From JBHHZI01 sp046757965 (lineage in GTDB: Bacteria > Acidobacteriota > Polarisedimenticolia > SMYD01), in assembly GCA_046757965.1 (NCBI GenBank), contig JBHHZI010000149.1:1-7601 (forward strand): 7,601 bases of DNA. Reading direction: 5' to 3'. Of this stretch, positions 1-6,920 are shown piece after piece (within the stretch, counting starts at the first letter, position 1; each line of letters opens with the position of its first letter). The translations under genes were made by a program, and so were the position numbers. Under the pieces are notes generated by a model. That model did no database searches. It was not told the DNA's origin and saw nothing but the letters and a program-made list of their open reading frames with translations.

Positions 1-425
1 CGGTCGAAGCGTTCCACGAACAGGCAGCCAATCCGCTCGAGAAACGTCCGGGCGTCCCGAAGCTTCCCGGCGGTCTTCAGAAACGACCCGGCGCGCAGGG
101 CGTAGAGACCGTTCTGCGGCCTCAGGCGGGCCAGACGCGAGTAGATCTCGGCCGCCTGGACGAACCGCCCCTCGCGCACGTGCAGCTTGGCCCGCGACAC
201 CAGGGCGGGGATGTCGGCCGGATCCCGCTCCAGGATCGTGGCCAGGAACCGATCGGCGGCCGCCGCATCGCCTCCGTCCAGCGCCGCCTTCGCCTGCGCC
301 ATGAGCCGCTCGGATTCGGCCGGCGCGGTGGTGCCACAGGCCACCAGGTTCGCCAGTCCCAGGGCCAGCACCATGACGCCAGGCAGGCTGGCCGCGCGTC
401 TTCCGCCGGGTCGAACCATCCCCAT
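1..425 (-). CDS. TPR-type outer-membrane/periplasmic lipoprotein, N-terminal part (3' end outside window)
   Basis: Reading the minus strand from ATG at 425-423 gives an open frame to the window edge (about 141 residues, no stop). A second in-frame ATG lies at 419-417. The N-terminus is basic (VRPGGRRAA), followed by a hydrophobic stretch ending in the lipobox L-V-A-C, so the mature protein should be lipid-anchored at Cys. After the cysteine come alternating helices such as AKAALDGGDAAAADRFLATI and AKLHVREGRFVQAAEIYSRL, with the small/large residue spacing of tetratricopeptide repeats. TPR lipoproteins usually scaffold envelope complexes; the partner here is unknown. I prefer the 425 start because a TATGCT box ends 6 nt upstream, which puts the predicted transcript start on this ATG; there is no Shine-Dalgarno. 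The gene is divergent from argS. The lipoprotein call is solid, the TPR assignment likely, and the role unknown. Confidence 0.8.
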   Translation of the reverse strand, partial: MGMVRPGGRRAASLPGVMVLALGLANLVACGTTAPAESERLMAQAKAALDGGDAAAADRFLATILERDPADIPALVSRAKLHVREGRFVQAAEIYSRLARLRPQNGLYALRAGSFLKTAGKLRDARTFLERIGCLFVERFD

Positions 426-431
426 GAGGAA

Positions 432-437
432 AGCATA
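432..437 (-). promoter_or_regulatory. -10 box (TATGCT) of the minus-strand lipoprotein gene
   Basis: On the minus strand TATGCT occupies 437-432 and is followed by 6 nt and then ATG GGG ATG. Counting 7 nt from the last T gives a transcript start at about 425, the A of the first ATG, which suggests a leaderless mRNA. No convincing -35 hexamer is seen at the normal distance, so the call rests on the -10 alone. Confidence 0.4.
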
Positions 438-502
438 CCCGGGCCGGCCGAACGACCCGGCGGCGGCCCTCGCGCCTGGCTCCCTCCGGTCCGCGCGGGC
501 CA

Positions 503-531
503 TTGCCCTGTACCGGATGCGGCAATATGAT
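503..531 (+). promoter_or_regulatory. sigma70-type promoter of argS
   Basis: TTGCCC at 503-508 and TATGAT at 526-531 are separated by exactly 17 bp, the optimal spacing. The predicted start of transcription is near 538, giving a leader of about 23 nt before the GTG at 561. A GGAAA at 551-555, 5 nt before the GTG, can serve as a weak ribosome binding site. The position in the divergent gap just upstream of argS supports the call. Confidence 0.65.
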
Positions 532-560
532 CCGCGACCGGCACTGACCCGGAAATCTCC

Positions 561-2513
561 GTGCACAAGATCCTGCAAGACATCGAGACCGGCGTCGGCG
601 AGACCATTCGCCGCCGCCTGCAGATCGAACCGCCGGCGTCGCTGTCCGCGAGCGAGCCGCCCGACGCAGCCCTCGGCGATGTGGCCTTCGCCGTCTGCTT
701 CGAGCTGGCGCGCACCCTGCGCCGCTCCCCGCGGGCCATCGCCGAGGAACTGCGCGCGGACCTGTCGCATCTGCCGGGCGTCGTCCGCGTGGAGGTGGCC
801 GGTGCCGGCTACCTGAATCTGTTCCTGCACCGCGCCACCCTCCTGAACCGCCTGATCCAGGCGGACAGATCGCTTACGGCGCTCCCGGCGGACGGCAAGA
901 TCATCGTCGAACACACGAACATCAACCCCAACAAGGCGGCGCACATCGGCCATCTGCGCAATGCCGTCCTCGGGGACACACTGGTGCGCGCGCTGCGCTA
1001 TCTCGGCCACACGGTCGAGGTCCAGAACTACATCGACGACACCGGTGTGCAGCTCGCCGATCTCGTGGTCGGCTTCCAGGACCTCGGTCCCGGCGAACCC
1101 GCTGCCATCGCCGCCCGAGAACGGTTCGATCACTTCTGCTGGGATCTCTATGCTCGCGTCACGGCACTGTACGAGGCCGAACCGTCCGCTCTCGAGCGCC
1201 GCCGGCAGGTTCTGCAGGAGATGGAGCAAGGCGACAACCCCACGGCTGCCCTGGCCGCCGATCTGGCCGACCGGATCGTGCGCTGTCACCTGGCCACCAT
1301 GGCACGCCTCGGCGTGCACTATCAGGTGTTGCCGCGCGAGAGCGACATCCTGCGGCTGCGCTTCTGGGACCGGGCGTTCGAGATGCTGCGCGCAGCCTCC
1401 GCCCTGCAGCGGCCGGCGGACGGCAAGAATGCCGGGTGCTGGGTGATGGACCTCTCGGGTGATGACACGTTCGGCGACATCGAGGACACGCAGAAGGTCC
1501 TGGTGAGATCCAACAACACGGTCACCTACACCGGGAAGGACATCGCCTATCAGCTCTGGAAGTTCGGCCGCCTGGCCCGCGACTTCCACTCCCGCCCCTA
1601 CCTCCCCGACGAGCTGGGAGAGACCGTCTGGCGCACCGGCTGGGAGGACGGCGATGCCGACGCGCCGTCGTTCGGCGCCGCGACCACGGTCTACAACGTC
1701 ATCGACCGGCGCCAGGCGTACCCGCAGAAGGTCGTCGCGAAGGGGCTGGCCGCGCTGGGTTTTCTCACCGAGGCCCGGCATTCCATTCATTTCGCCTACG
1801 AGATGGTCGCCCTGACCCCGGCGTGTGCCGAGGAGATGGGCATGACGCTGAACGCCGACGACAGGAAGCGACCCTACGTGGAGATGTCCGGCCGGAGAGG
1901 GCTCGGGGTCAAGGCCGACGACCTCATCGATCGCCTGATCGCACGGGCCACGGCGGAGATCGAGAAGCGTAATCCCGGCATGAACCCGGACACCTTGCAG
2001 GAGACCGCGCGCACCCTGGCCGTCGGGGCACTGCGCTACTTCCTCCTGCGGTTCACACGGAATCGCGTCATCGCCTTCGACTTCTCGGAAGTTCTGTCCT
2101 TCGAGGGCGAGACCGGTCCGTACGTCCAGTACAGTGTCGTCCGGGCTCGCAACATCCTGCGCAAGGTCCGCACCAGGGATGGCCTCTCGGCCGACGAGCT
2201 CACGGCACGGATCGACGCAGGTCTGGGCCCCGAGGCCGACGAGATCCCTGCGGATGAGTGGGAACTGGCGCGTCTCTGCGCCCGGCTGGACCGGACGGTC
2301 CGGGAGAGTGTGGACAAGCAGGAACTCTCCGGCATCGCCCGGCACGCCTTCGCCCTCGCCCAGGCGTTCAATGCCTTCTACCATCGTTTTCCCGTGCTCG
2401 CCGAGCCGGACCCGGCAGCGCGGCGGCGGCGACTGGTCCTGGTCGGACTGTTTACCCGCACCATGCTGCGAGCACTCGGACTGATGGGGATCACGGTGCC
2501 GGACCGGATGTAG
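561..2513 (+). CDS. argS: arginyl-tRNA synthetase
   Basis: This class I aminoacyl-tRNA synthetase charges tRNA-Arg with arginine in the cytoplasm using ATP. The 650-residue product has the full architecture. It begins with an N-terminal tRNA-binding (Add-1) domain (about 5-95, ending GAGYLNLFL). The Rossmann catalytic core carries NPNKAAHIGH (HIGH at 128-131) and VQNYIDDTGVQ, with VRSNNTVTYTGKDIAY at 315-330. The signature-loop counterpart is MSGRRG at 442-447. The DALR anticodon-binding domain starts near 514 (FEGETGPYVQY) and ends in the typical GITVPDRM. At 650 residues it is longer than many bacterial ArgRS (about 550-600). The canonical KMSKS is absent, as in many ArgRS; Lys125, just before HIGH, is at the place thought to compensate. 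The GTG at 561 is the only usable start because an in-frame stop lies at 528-530. It has its own promoter and ends at a hairpin. The identification is secure. Confidence 0.97.
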   Translation: MHKILQDIETGVGETIRRRLQIEPPASLSASEPPDAALGDVAFAVCFELARTLRRSPRAIAEELRADLSHLPGVVRVEVAGAGYLNLFLHRATLLNRLIQADRSLTALPADGKIIVEHTNINPNKAAHIGHLRNAVLGDTLVRALRYLGHTVEVQNYIDDTGVQLADLVVGFQDLGPGEPAAIAARERFDHFCWDLYARVTALYEAEPSALERRRQVLQEMEQGDNPTAALAADLADRIVRCHLATMARLGVHYQVLPRESDILRLRFWDRAFEMLRAASALQRPADGKNAGCWVMDLSGDDTFGDIEDTQKVLVRSNNTVTYTGKDIAYQLWKFGRLARDFHSRPYLPDELGETVWRTGWEDGDADAPSFGAATTVYNVIDRRQAYPQKVVAKGLAALGFLTEARHSIHFAYEMVALTPACAEEMGMTLNADDRKRPYVEMSGRRGLGVKADDLIDRLIARATAEIEKRNPGMNPDTLQETARTLAVGALRYFLLRFTRNRVIAFDFSEVLSFEGETGPYVQYSVVRARNILRKVRTRDGLSADELTARIDAGLGPEADEIPADEWELARLCARLDRTVRESVDKQELSGIARHAFALAQAFNAFYHRFPVLAEPDPAARRRRLVLVGLFTRTMLRALGLMGITVPDRM

Positions 2514-2534
2514 GCGCGGAGGCCCCACCGCGCC
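2513..2534 (+). terminator. GC-rich hairpin at the argS stop, possible terminator
   Basis: GGCGCGG (2513-2519) and CCGCGCC (2528-2534) form a perfect 7-bp stem with an 8-nt loop, starting on the last base of the argS stop codon. No T run follows, so this is not a classical intrinsic terminator. It may act as a 3'-end stabiliser or a U-tract-less terminator. Confidence 0.35.
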
Positions 2535-2566
2535 CTCCACCGGGAACACCATCCACATCGGGGCTG

Positions 2567-2580
2567 ACCGCCGGGGCGGT
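2567..2580. repeat. inverted repeat in the promoter region of the ABC transporter unit
   Basis: ACCGCC (2567-2572) and GGCGGT (2575-2580) form a perfect 6-bp dyad separated by GG, ending 2 bp before the TAGGAT box at 2583-2588. Its placement within what would be the promoter spacer makes it a possible operator. In DNA this GC-rich, short dyads also arise by chance. Confidence 0.3.
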
Positions 2581-2588
2581 GTTAGGAT
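2580..2588 (+). promoter_or_regulatory. extended -10 promoter (TGtTAGGAT) for the transporter unit
   Basis: TG at 2580-2581, one base, then TAGGAT at 2583-2588 matches the extended -10 form (TGnTAnnnT). No good -35 is visible 17 bp upstream, which extended -10 promoters can tolerate. The predicted transcript start is near 2595, about 67 nt before the GTG start at 2662 and one base before an in-frame ATC at 2596. Confidence 0.4.
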
Positions 2589-2661
2589 CGACGTCATCGA
2601 ATCACGCCACACGGAAAGGCCCCGCACCGCCCGCCGGTGGCGGCGCGGCGCGACATCGGCA

Positions 2662-4269
2662 GTGCTCGTGGCCGCGCTCGCCGGGCTGGTGGCCTGCGGC
2701 GAGTCCACGGCACCGGAACCGACCCGGCCACTGTTCGCCTACCTGCCGTCCGAACCGGCGAGTCTGAACTTCGTGGCGGCCGGCGACAGTTCCACGCGCT
2801 GGATCAGCAAGCTGATCTGCGAGACGCTGGTCGCCTTCGATCACGACCTGAACGTCGTCCCGCTGCTGGCCCTCTCCTGGGATGCGTCGGCGGACGGCCG
2901 CGTCGTCACCTTTCATCTGCGCACCGATGTGCGCTGGCAGGACGGCGTGCCGTTCACCGCGAAGGACGTGGTCTTCACGCTCCAGAAGGTTCTCGACCCG
3001 GCCTCCCTGGCCACCGGCAAGCGCGTCTACTTCGACAATGTCGTGTCCTCGGTCGCCGTCGATGACCACACGGTCCGGATCGAGCGCAACCAGCCGTATG
3101 CCCGGGCCATCGATGTGTGGGAGGCCTTGCCCATTCTTCCGGAGCACCTGTATGCCGGCGTGGACTTCCTGGCCGCGCCGATCAACCGGCATCCGGTGGG
3201 CACCGGACCGTACCGGTTCGTCTCGTGGGACGCCGGGAGCCGCATCGAGCTGGCGGCCAACCCGGACTACCACGGCCCCTCCCCGTCCATCGACCGCATC
3301 GTGTTCCGTCCCCTGCCGGATCCGTCCACCCGTGTCGCGGCGCTGCTGGCGGGCGAACTCGACCTGACGAGCCTGCGGCCGGCGGACCGCTCGCGAATCC
3401 TGTCGCACGCCGACCTGGCCGCCAGGGTCCGTGTGATCGAACAGGAGACCCTCTACGTCCGGTACGTGGCCTGGAATCTTGACGGGTCGCGGCCGTTCTT
3501 CACCGACCGGCGGGTCCGGCGCGCCATGACCGAGGCCCTCGACCGCCGCGGCTATCTCGACCATGTCCTGATGGGCGCCGGTTCGATCGCGACGTCGTTC
3601 GTGCATCCGTCCATGTGGGGATTCGATGCCGGGATCGAACCCTGGCCGTACGATCGCGCCGACGCGGCGCGCCTGCTGGATGACGCCGGCTGGCTCGACC
3701 ACGACGGCGACGGTCAGCGCGACCGCAACGGGAGGCCGTTCGCATTCACCCTCCTGGTGCCGGCGGGAAACGACGAGGCGGAGCGCCTCGCAGCCCTCTG
3801 GCAGGAATCGCTGCGCACGCTGGGGGTGACCATGAAGATCCGGCGGGCCGAGTTCAACCTGTTCCTGCGCCTGCGAGGCGACCGCGACTTCGACGCCTAC
3901 CTCGGCGGATGGCGGCTCGATCCCGATCCTGATTGCTACGATTTCTGGCACTCCTCTCAGATCGGTGGCGACGGCCTGAACTACAGCGCCTACCGTGATC
4001 CCGAGGTCGACCGCCTGTGCGACGAGGCTCGTCAGGTCCTGGACCGGGACCGCCGGGCGGCGGCCTACCAGCGCGTCCAGCGCATCCTTCACCGGGATCA
4101 GCCGGCCACCTTCGTCGTCTACCGTCGTTCGCTCATCGGCGTCTCACGTCGGCTCCAGGGGGTTCGCAGCAGCCCCCTCGGCATGTGGAACTGGCGCCCG
4201 GGTCCGCTGGAATGGAGTCTCGACGGGGTCGGCCCGGACGCGGAACGCGCCGGGAGGGCGTCGAATTGA
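2662..4269 (+). CDS. ABC transporter substrate-binding lipoprotein, family 5 (peptide/oligopeptide/nickel type)
   Basis: This is the extracytoplasmic solute receptor of a Dpp/Opp-type importer, delivering substrate to the two permeases encoded next. Family features are clear: LAYLP-like start (LFAYLPSEPASLN), the hallmark WQDGVPFTAKDVVFTLQKV, GTGPYRFVSWD, and a C-terminal lobe with YLGGWRLDPDPDCYDFWHSS. The Asp-rich DHDGDGQRD starting near residue 346 is a DxDxDG loop often seen in this family. A lipobox (L-V-A-C, Cys12 from this start) indicates a membrane anchor. At 535 residues the length is normal. The start is doubtful. GTG at 2662 is the only canonical in-frame start back to a stop at 2482-2484, yet it has no Shine-Dalgarno and would exclude the upstream basic stretch RRWRRGATSA that looks like the signal-peptide n-region. 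The true start may be an in-frame ATC at 2596. Substrate not determinable; peptides are the usual guess. The stop overlaps the next gene by 4 nt. Confidence 0.93.
   Translation: MLVAALAGLVACGESTAPEPTRPLFAYLPSEPASLNFVAAGDSSTRWISKLICETLVAFDHDLNVVPLLALSWDASADGRVVTFHLRTDVRWQDGVPFTAKDVVFTLQKVLDPASLATGKRVYFDNVVSSVAVDDHTVRIERNQPYARAIDVWEALPILPEHLYAGVDFLAAPINRHPVGTGPYRFVSWDAGSRIELAANPDYHGPSPSIDRIVFRPLPDPSTRVAALLAGELDLTSLRPADRSRILSHADLAARVRVIEQETLYVRYVAWNLDGSRPFFTDRRVRRAMTEALDRRGYLDHVLMGAGSIATSFVHPSMWGFDAGIEPWPYDRADAARLLDDAGWLDHDGDGQRDRNGRPFAFTLLVPAGNDEAERLAALWQESLRTLGVTMKIRRAEFNLFLRLRGDRDFDAYLGGWRLDPDPDCYDFWHSSQIGGDGLNYSAYRDPEVDRLCDEARQVLDRDRRAAAYQRVQRILHRDQPATFVVYRRSLIGVSRRLQGVRSSPLGMWNWRPGPLEWSLDGVGPDAERAGRASN
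4252..4258 (+). promoter_or_regulatory. Shine-Dalgarno deciding the TTG start of the first permease
   Basis: GGGAGGG at 4252-4258 lies 7 nt upstream of TTG at 4266. This is ideal spacing, so the permease starts at this TTG inside the end of the preceding gene rather than at codons further upstream in the long open frame. Confidence 0.75.
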
Positions 4270-5249
4270 GGTTCTGGTTCGTCCGGCGTCTCGTCGTCGC
4301 GGGCGTCACCTTGTTCGGGATCACCGCCATGACCTTCGCCCTGGTCCACCTGGCGCCGGGAGAGCCGGTGCCGGGACTGTCGCCGGAGAATCTTCCGGCG
4401 GATGCGGCCACCGTCCAGGCGTTGCGGGACCGGTATCATCTGGATGACCCGCTCCCGCAGCAGTACGGGCGCTGGCTGGGCCGCATGGCACGCTTCGACT
4501 TCGGAACGTCGTTCGTCGACCATCGGCCGGTGCGCGACAAGATTCTCGAGCGCCTGCCGCGCACCGTGACGCTGAACATCGCCGCCCTCCTGCTCATCGC
4601 GGTCGTGGCGATCCCCCTGGGCGTGCTCGCCGCCGCCCGCCCGGGATCTGCACTGGATCGCCTCAGCGGACCGTTTCTCTACCTGCTGTACTCCCTGCCA
4701 TCGTTCTGGGTGGCGCTGGTCCTGCAGTCCAGCCTGGCGGTCACCGTCGGCCTGTTCCCGCTGGCGGGCCTGCACTCGGAAGGAACTGCCGGGTGGACCG
4801 TGGTGGGTCGCGCCGCCGACGGCGTCTGGCACCTGGCGCTCCCGGCGATCTGTCTGGCCTACGGAAGCCTGGCGTTCTACGCCCGGTTCAGCCGGGCAAA
4901 CCTGCTCGAGGCCCTGGGGTCGGACTTCGTGCGGGCCGCCCGGGCCCGGGGTCTGGGGGAAGGCCGGGTGCTCTGGCGTCATGCCCTCGCCAACGCCTGG
5001 CTCCCGTTTCTGACGCTGGCCGGCCTGCTGCTCCCGGCCACCGTCTCCGGCAGTGTGATCATCGAGCGCATCTTCGCCTGGCCGGGCCTCGGTTCCCTGC
5101 TCTTCGAGAGCCTGTTCACACGTGACTACCCGACCATCCTCGGCCTGTCCTCCCTGACCGCCGTGCTCGTCCTGGCCGGGACCCTCGGCGCCGACCTGCT
5201 CTACCTGGCAGCCGACCCGCGACTGAGTCGCCCGGGATCCGCCCCATGA
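4266..5249 (+). CDS. ABC transporter permease, DppB/OppB type
   Basis: This is an inner-membrane permease, one half of the transmembrane channel of a peptide-type ABC importer. The 327-residue product starts LRFWFVRRLVVAGVTLFG, the typical DppB opening with TM1 at about 9-29. A periplasmic domain with FDFGTSF (near 78-84) follows. TM2 spans about 102-125. The cytoplasmic EAA loop is DFVRAARARGLGEGRVLWRH (from residue 220), which contacts the ATPase, and further helices lead to the usual end with LAADPRLSR. Six membrane segments fit the family. The TTG start at 4266 is set by a good Shine-Dalgarno and overlaps the binding-protein stop as TTGA, indicating translational coupling. The open frame extends upstream to 4017, but that part runs inside the binding-protein gene and is not expected to be translated. 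Calls such as dppB, oppB or nikB cannot be told apart here. Confidence 0.93.
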   Translation: MRFWFVRRLVVAGVTLFGITAMTFALVHLAPGEPVPGLSPENLPADAATVQALRDRYHLDDPLPQQYGRWLGRMARFDFGTSFVDHRPVRDKILERLPRTVTLNIAALLLIAVVAIPLGVLAAARPGSALDRLSGPFLYLLYSLPSFWVALVLQSSLAVTVGLFPLAGLHSEGTAGWTVVGRAADGVWHLALPAICLAYGSLAFYARFSRANLLEALGSDFVRAARARGLGEGRVLWRHALANAWLPFLTLAGLLLPATVSGSVIIERIFAWPGLGSLLFESLFTRDYPTILGLSSLTAVLVLAGTLGADLLYLAADPRLSRPGSAP

Positions 5250-6214
5250 TCCGGCGGCACTGGCCCGGAGCCGGGCTGCTGCTCGTCCTCGTCCTGGCGC
5301 TGGTGGCGCTGGGAGCCCCGCTGCTGGCCAACGACCGGCCCCTCATCCTGCGCACCTCCGGGGGCGTGTCCCTGCCCGCGGCCGGCGACCTCCCGTGGAT
5401 CGGCCGGGCGGTGGAACAGACCGCCTGGACACGGCGCGACTGGAGCCGGACGGTTCCCGGGGAGGTATGGCGCCTGCCGGCCCCCATCGCGTACTCGTAT
5501 CGCCAGGTCGATCTCCAGCATGCCCTGGCCGCGCCGTCCGCCGATCACCTGCTGGGCACCGATAGTCTCGGGCGCGATCTGGCGGCACGTCTCCTGCACG
5601 GGGCGACCACGTCCGTCGAGGTCGGCGTCATCTCCACTCTGGTGGCGTTCGTCATCGGCGTGCTGGCCGGGAGCCTTGCCGGCGCCGCCGGCAAGGGCGT
5701 GGACTTCATCCTCTCCCGGAGCATCGAGGTGGTGATGTGCTTTCCCACCTTCTTTCTCATCCTCACGGTGCTTGCCTTCTGGCCGCCGTCCATGCCGTTG
5801 CTGTTCGTGGTGATCGGGTTGACTCGCTGGCCGGAGTTCGCCCGCTACGTTCGCGGTGAGGTGCTGCGTGTCCGGGAAGCCGCCTTCGTCGACGCCGCGA
5901 GAGTCTCCGGCGCCGGCGGTCTGCGCACGATCGTTCTCCACGTGCTGCCCCACGCCCTGCACCCCGCCCTGGTGGTCGCCACGTTCAGTGTGGCCGGCGG
6001 GATGCTGATCGAGGCGGGCCTGTCCTTTCTCGGCTTCGGCGCTCCCGAACCACTGCCATCGTGGGGGTCGCTGCTGCGCGACGCCCAGGGAACCGGCCAC
6101 TGGTGGCTCATCCTGTTCCCCGGGCTGGCGCTGGCGCTGGCCGTCACCAGCGTGCAGCTCGCCGGCGAACGGCTGCGTGACCGTCTCGACCCCCGTCGCC
6201 GGACACCTGCCTGA
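5246..6214 (+). CDS. ABC transporter permease, DppC/OppC type
   Basis: This is the second inner-membrane permease of the importer and should pair with the preceding one. The product has 322 residues: TM1 at about 9-28, then an unusually long periplasmic stretch up to HLLGTDSLGRDLAARLLHG (from 101), the DppC family hallmark. The cytoplasmic EAA loop is EAAFVDAARVSGAGGLRTIV (211-230). The C-terminal signature LSFLGFGAPEPLPSWGSLL lies at 259-277, and the last TM is near 285-305. The roughly 70-residue insert between TM1 and the GTDSLGRD motif begins ANDRPLILRTSGGVSLP, reminiscent of YejE/OppC-like permeases with a larger periplasmic segment. ATG overlaps the upstream stop as ATGA, so translation is coupled. 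No DppD/DppF-type ATPase follows; the next gene is lepB. Confidence 0.93.
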   Translation: MIRRHWPGAGLLLVLVLALVALGAPLLANDRPLILRTSGGVSLPAAGDLPWIGRAVEQTAWTRRDWSRTVPGEVWRLPAPIAYSYRQVDLQHALAAPSADHLLGTDSLGRDLAARLLHGATTSVEVGVISTLVAFVIGVLAGSLAGAAGKGVDFILSRSIEVVMCFPTFFLILTVLAFWPPSMPLLFVVIGLTRWPEFARYVRGEVLRVREAAFVDAARVSGAGGLRTIVLHVLPHALHPALVVATFSVAGGMLIEAGLSFLGFGAPEPLPSWGSLLRDAQGTGHWWLILFPGLALALAVTSVQLAGERLRDRLDPRRRTPA

Positions 6215-6245
6215 AGCCGATGTGGCCGGCCCGGCTATCCGAACC

Positions 6246-6251
6246 TATAGT
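6246..6251 (+). promoter_or_regulatory. -10 box (TATAGT) directly before lepB
   Basis: TATAGT at 6246-6251 is followed by 5 nt and ATG at 6257, then ATG at 6260. The predicted transcript start is about 6258, at the start codons, so the mRNA would be leaderless or nearly so. No Shine-Dalgarno is present, in agreement. The -35 region is weak (TGTGGC at 6221-6226 is a poor match). Confidence 0.5.
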
Positions 6252-6256
6252 TTGTG

Positions 6257-6787
6257 ATGATGCTGACCCCTCGCATGCTGCGACGTCTGCGCCGGTATGC
6301 CCGTGACGCCGGCCTGGCCTTTCTGGTGTCCCTGTTCACGCTGATCTTCCTGTTCCAGCCGTTCAAGGTGGAGGGGACCTCGATGATGCCTTCCCTGCAG
6401 GACCAGGAACGGATCCTGGTGAACAAGGTCGCCTACGACGTCGGCACCATCCAGCGGGGCGACCTGGTGGTCTTCCGCTATCCGCGGGACCCGAGCAAGA
6501 CGTTCATCAAGCGCATCATCGCCGGACCCGGCGACGTCGTCCGGATTCACCACGGCATCGTCTGGGTCAACGGCCGACCGCTGCAGGAGTCGTACCGGTA
6601 CGACGAGCCGGAAGGACCCGGGGATTACGGGCCGGAGACGGTGCCCGGCGGCACGTACTTCGTCCTCGGCGATCACCGGTCGGTCTCCCTCGACAGCCGG
6701 GACTGGGGCGTGGTGTCGGGGGCCGCGATCTTCGGCAAGGCGGTCCTTCGCTACTGGCCCCCGACCCAGTTCGGTCCCCTCGGCTGA
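6257..6787 (+). CDS. lepB: signal peptidase I
   Basis: This membrane-bound serine protease removes signal peptides from Sec/Tat-exported preproteins on the outer face of the inner membrane. The 176-residue product has one N-terminal membrane segment (AGLAFLVSLFTLIFLF) after a basic cytoplasmic head. Box B is EGTSMMPSL with nucleophile Ser42. Box D is FIKRIIAGPGD with general base Lys85, and box E is GDHRSVSLDSRDWG (138-151). The short form with one TM is like that of Gram-positives and several non-proteobacterial Gram-negative phyla, unlike the two-TM 324-residue E. coli enzyme. Box E normally reads GDNRxxSxDSR; here His140 replaces Asn, a mild oddity. Starts at GTG 6254, ATG 6257 and ATG 6260 are all in frame; the -10 box at 6246-6251 favours 6257 or 6260. 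It lies 42 nt after the permease, with its own putative promoter. The assignment is secure. Confidence 0.96.
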   Translation: MMLTPRMLRRLRRYARDAGLAFLVSLFTLIFLFQPFKVEGTSMMPSLQDQERILVNKVAYDVGTIQRGDLVVFRYPRDPSKTFIKRIIAGPGDVVRIHHGIVWVNGRPLQESYRYDEPEGPGDYGPETVPGGTYFVLGDHRSVSLDSRDWGVVSGAAIFGKAVLRYWPPTQFGPLG

Positions 6788-6846
6788 CCTCCACCGGCTG
6801 GCCCGCGCCCCCCTCCAGGCCCACGATCCCGGTCCGCCTTCCCCTC

Positions 6847-6881
6847 GCCGGGGTGATGCGGCCAGCGCATCGCGCCCCGGC
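6847..6881 (+). terminator. strong hairpin downstream of lepB, possible terminator
   Basis: GCCGGGG (6847-6853) pairs with CCCCGGC (6875-6881), and inside it GATGCG (6855-6860) pairs with CGCATC (6866-6871). That makes a 13-bp stem broken by a 1x3 internal loop, with a 5-nt loop GCCAG. No T run follows. It could stop or stabilise the lepB transcript, or be part of a structured RNA. Confidence 0.4.
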
Positions 6882-6889
6882 CCCTCGCG

Positions 6890-6920
6890 GTTGCGGTACC
6901 GCCGTCTGCAAGACCGCAAC
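6890..6920 (+). repeat. second hairpin downstream of lepB
   Basis: GTTGCGGT (6890-6897) and ACCGCAAC (6913-6920) are perfect 8-bp complements around a 15-nt loop. An outer CCCC (6881-6884) with GGGG (6921-6924) could extend it past a one-sided bulge. It stands directly beside the preceding hairpin and is not followed by a T run. Confidence 0.45.

Noticed and set aside
122..739. Minus-strand open frame across the start of argS
   Set aside because: Its translation is Arg/Ser/Trp-rich low-complexity, and it overlaps both the lipoprotein (another frame with a clear lipobox) and argS.
2602..4092. Long minus-strand open frame of 496 codons opposite the substrate-binding protein
   Set aside because: It is a mirror frame in GC-rich DNA. 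The plus frame has unambiguous family 5 binding-protein motifs throughout.
4017..4265. Upstream extension of the first permease
   Set aside because: The extension is a shadow of the binding-protein 3' end. The good Shine-Dalgarno and DppB-like N-terminus point to TTG 4266.
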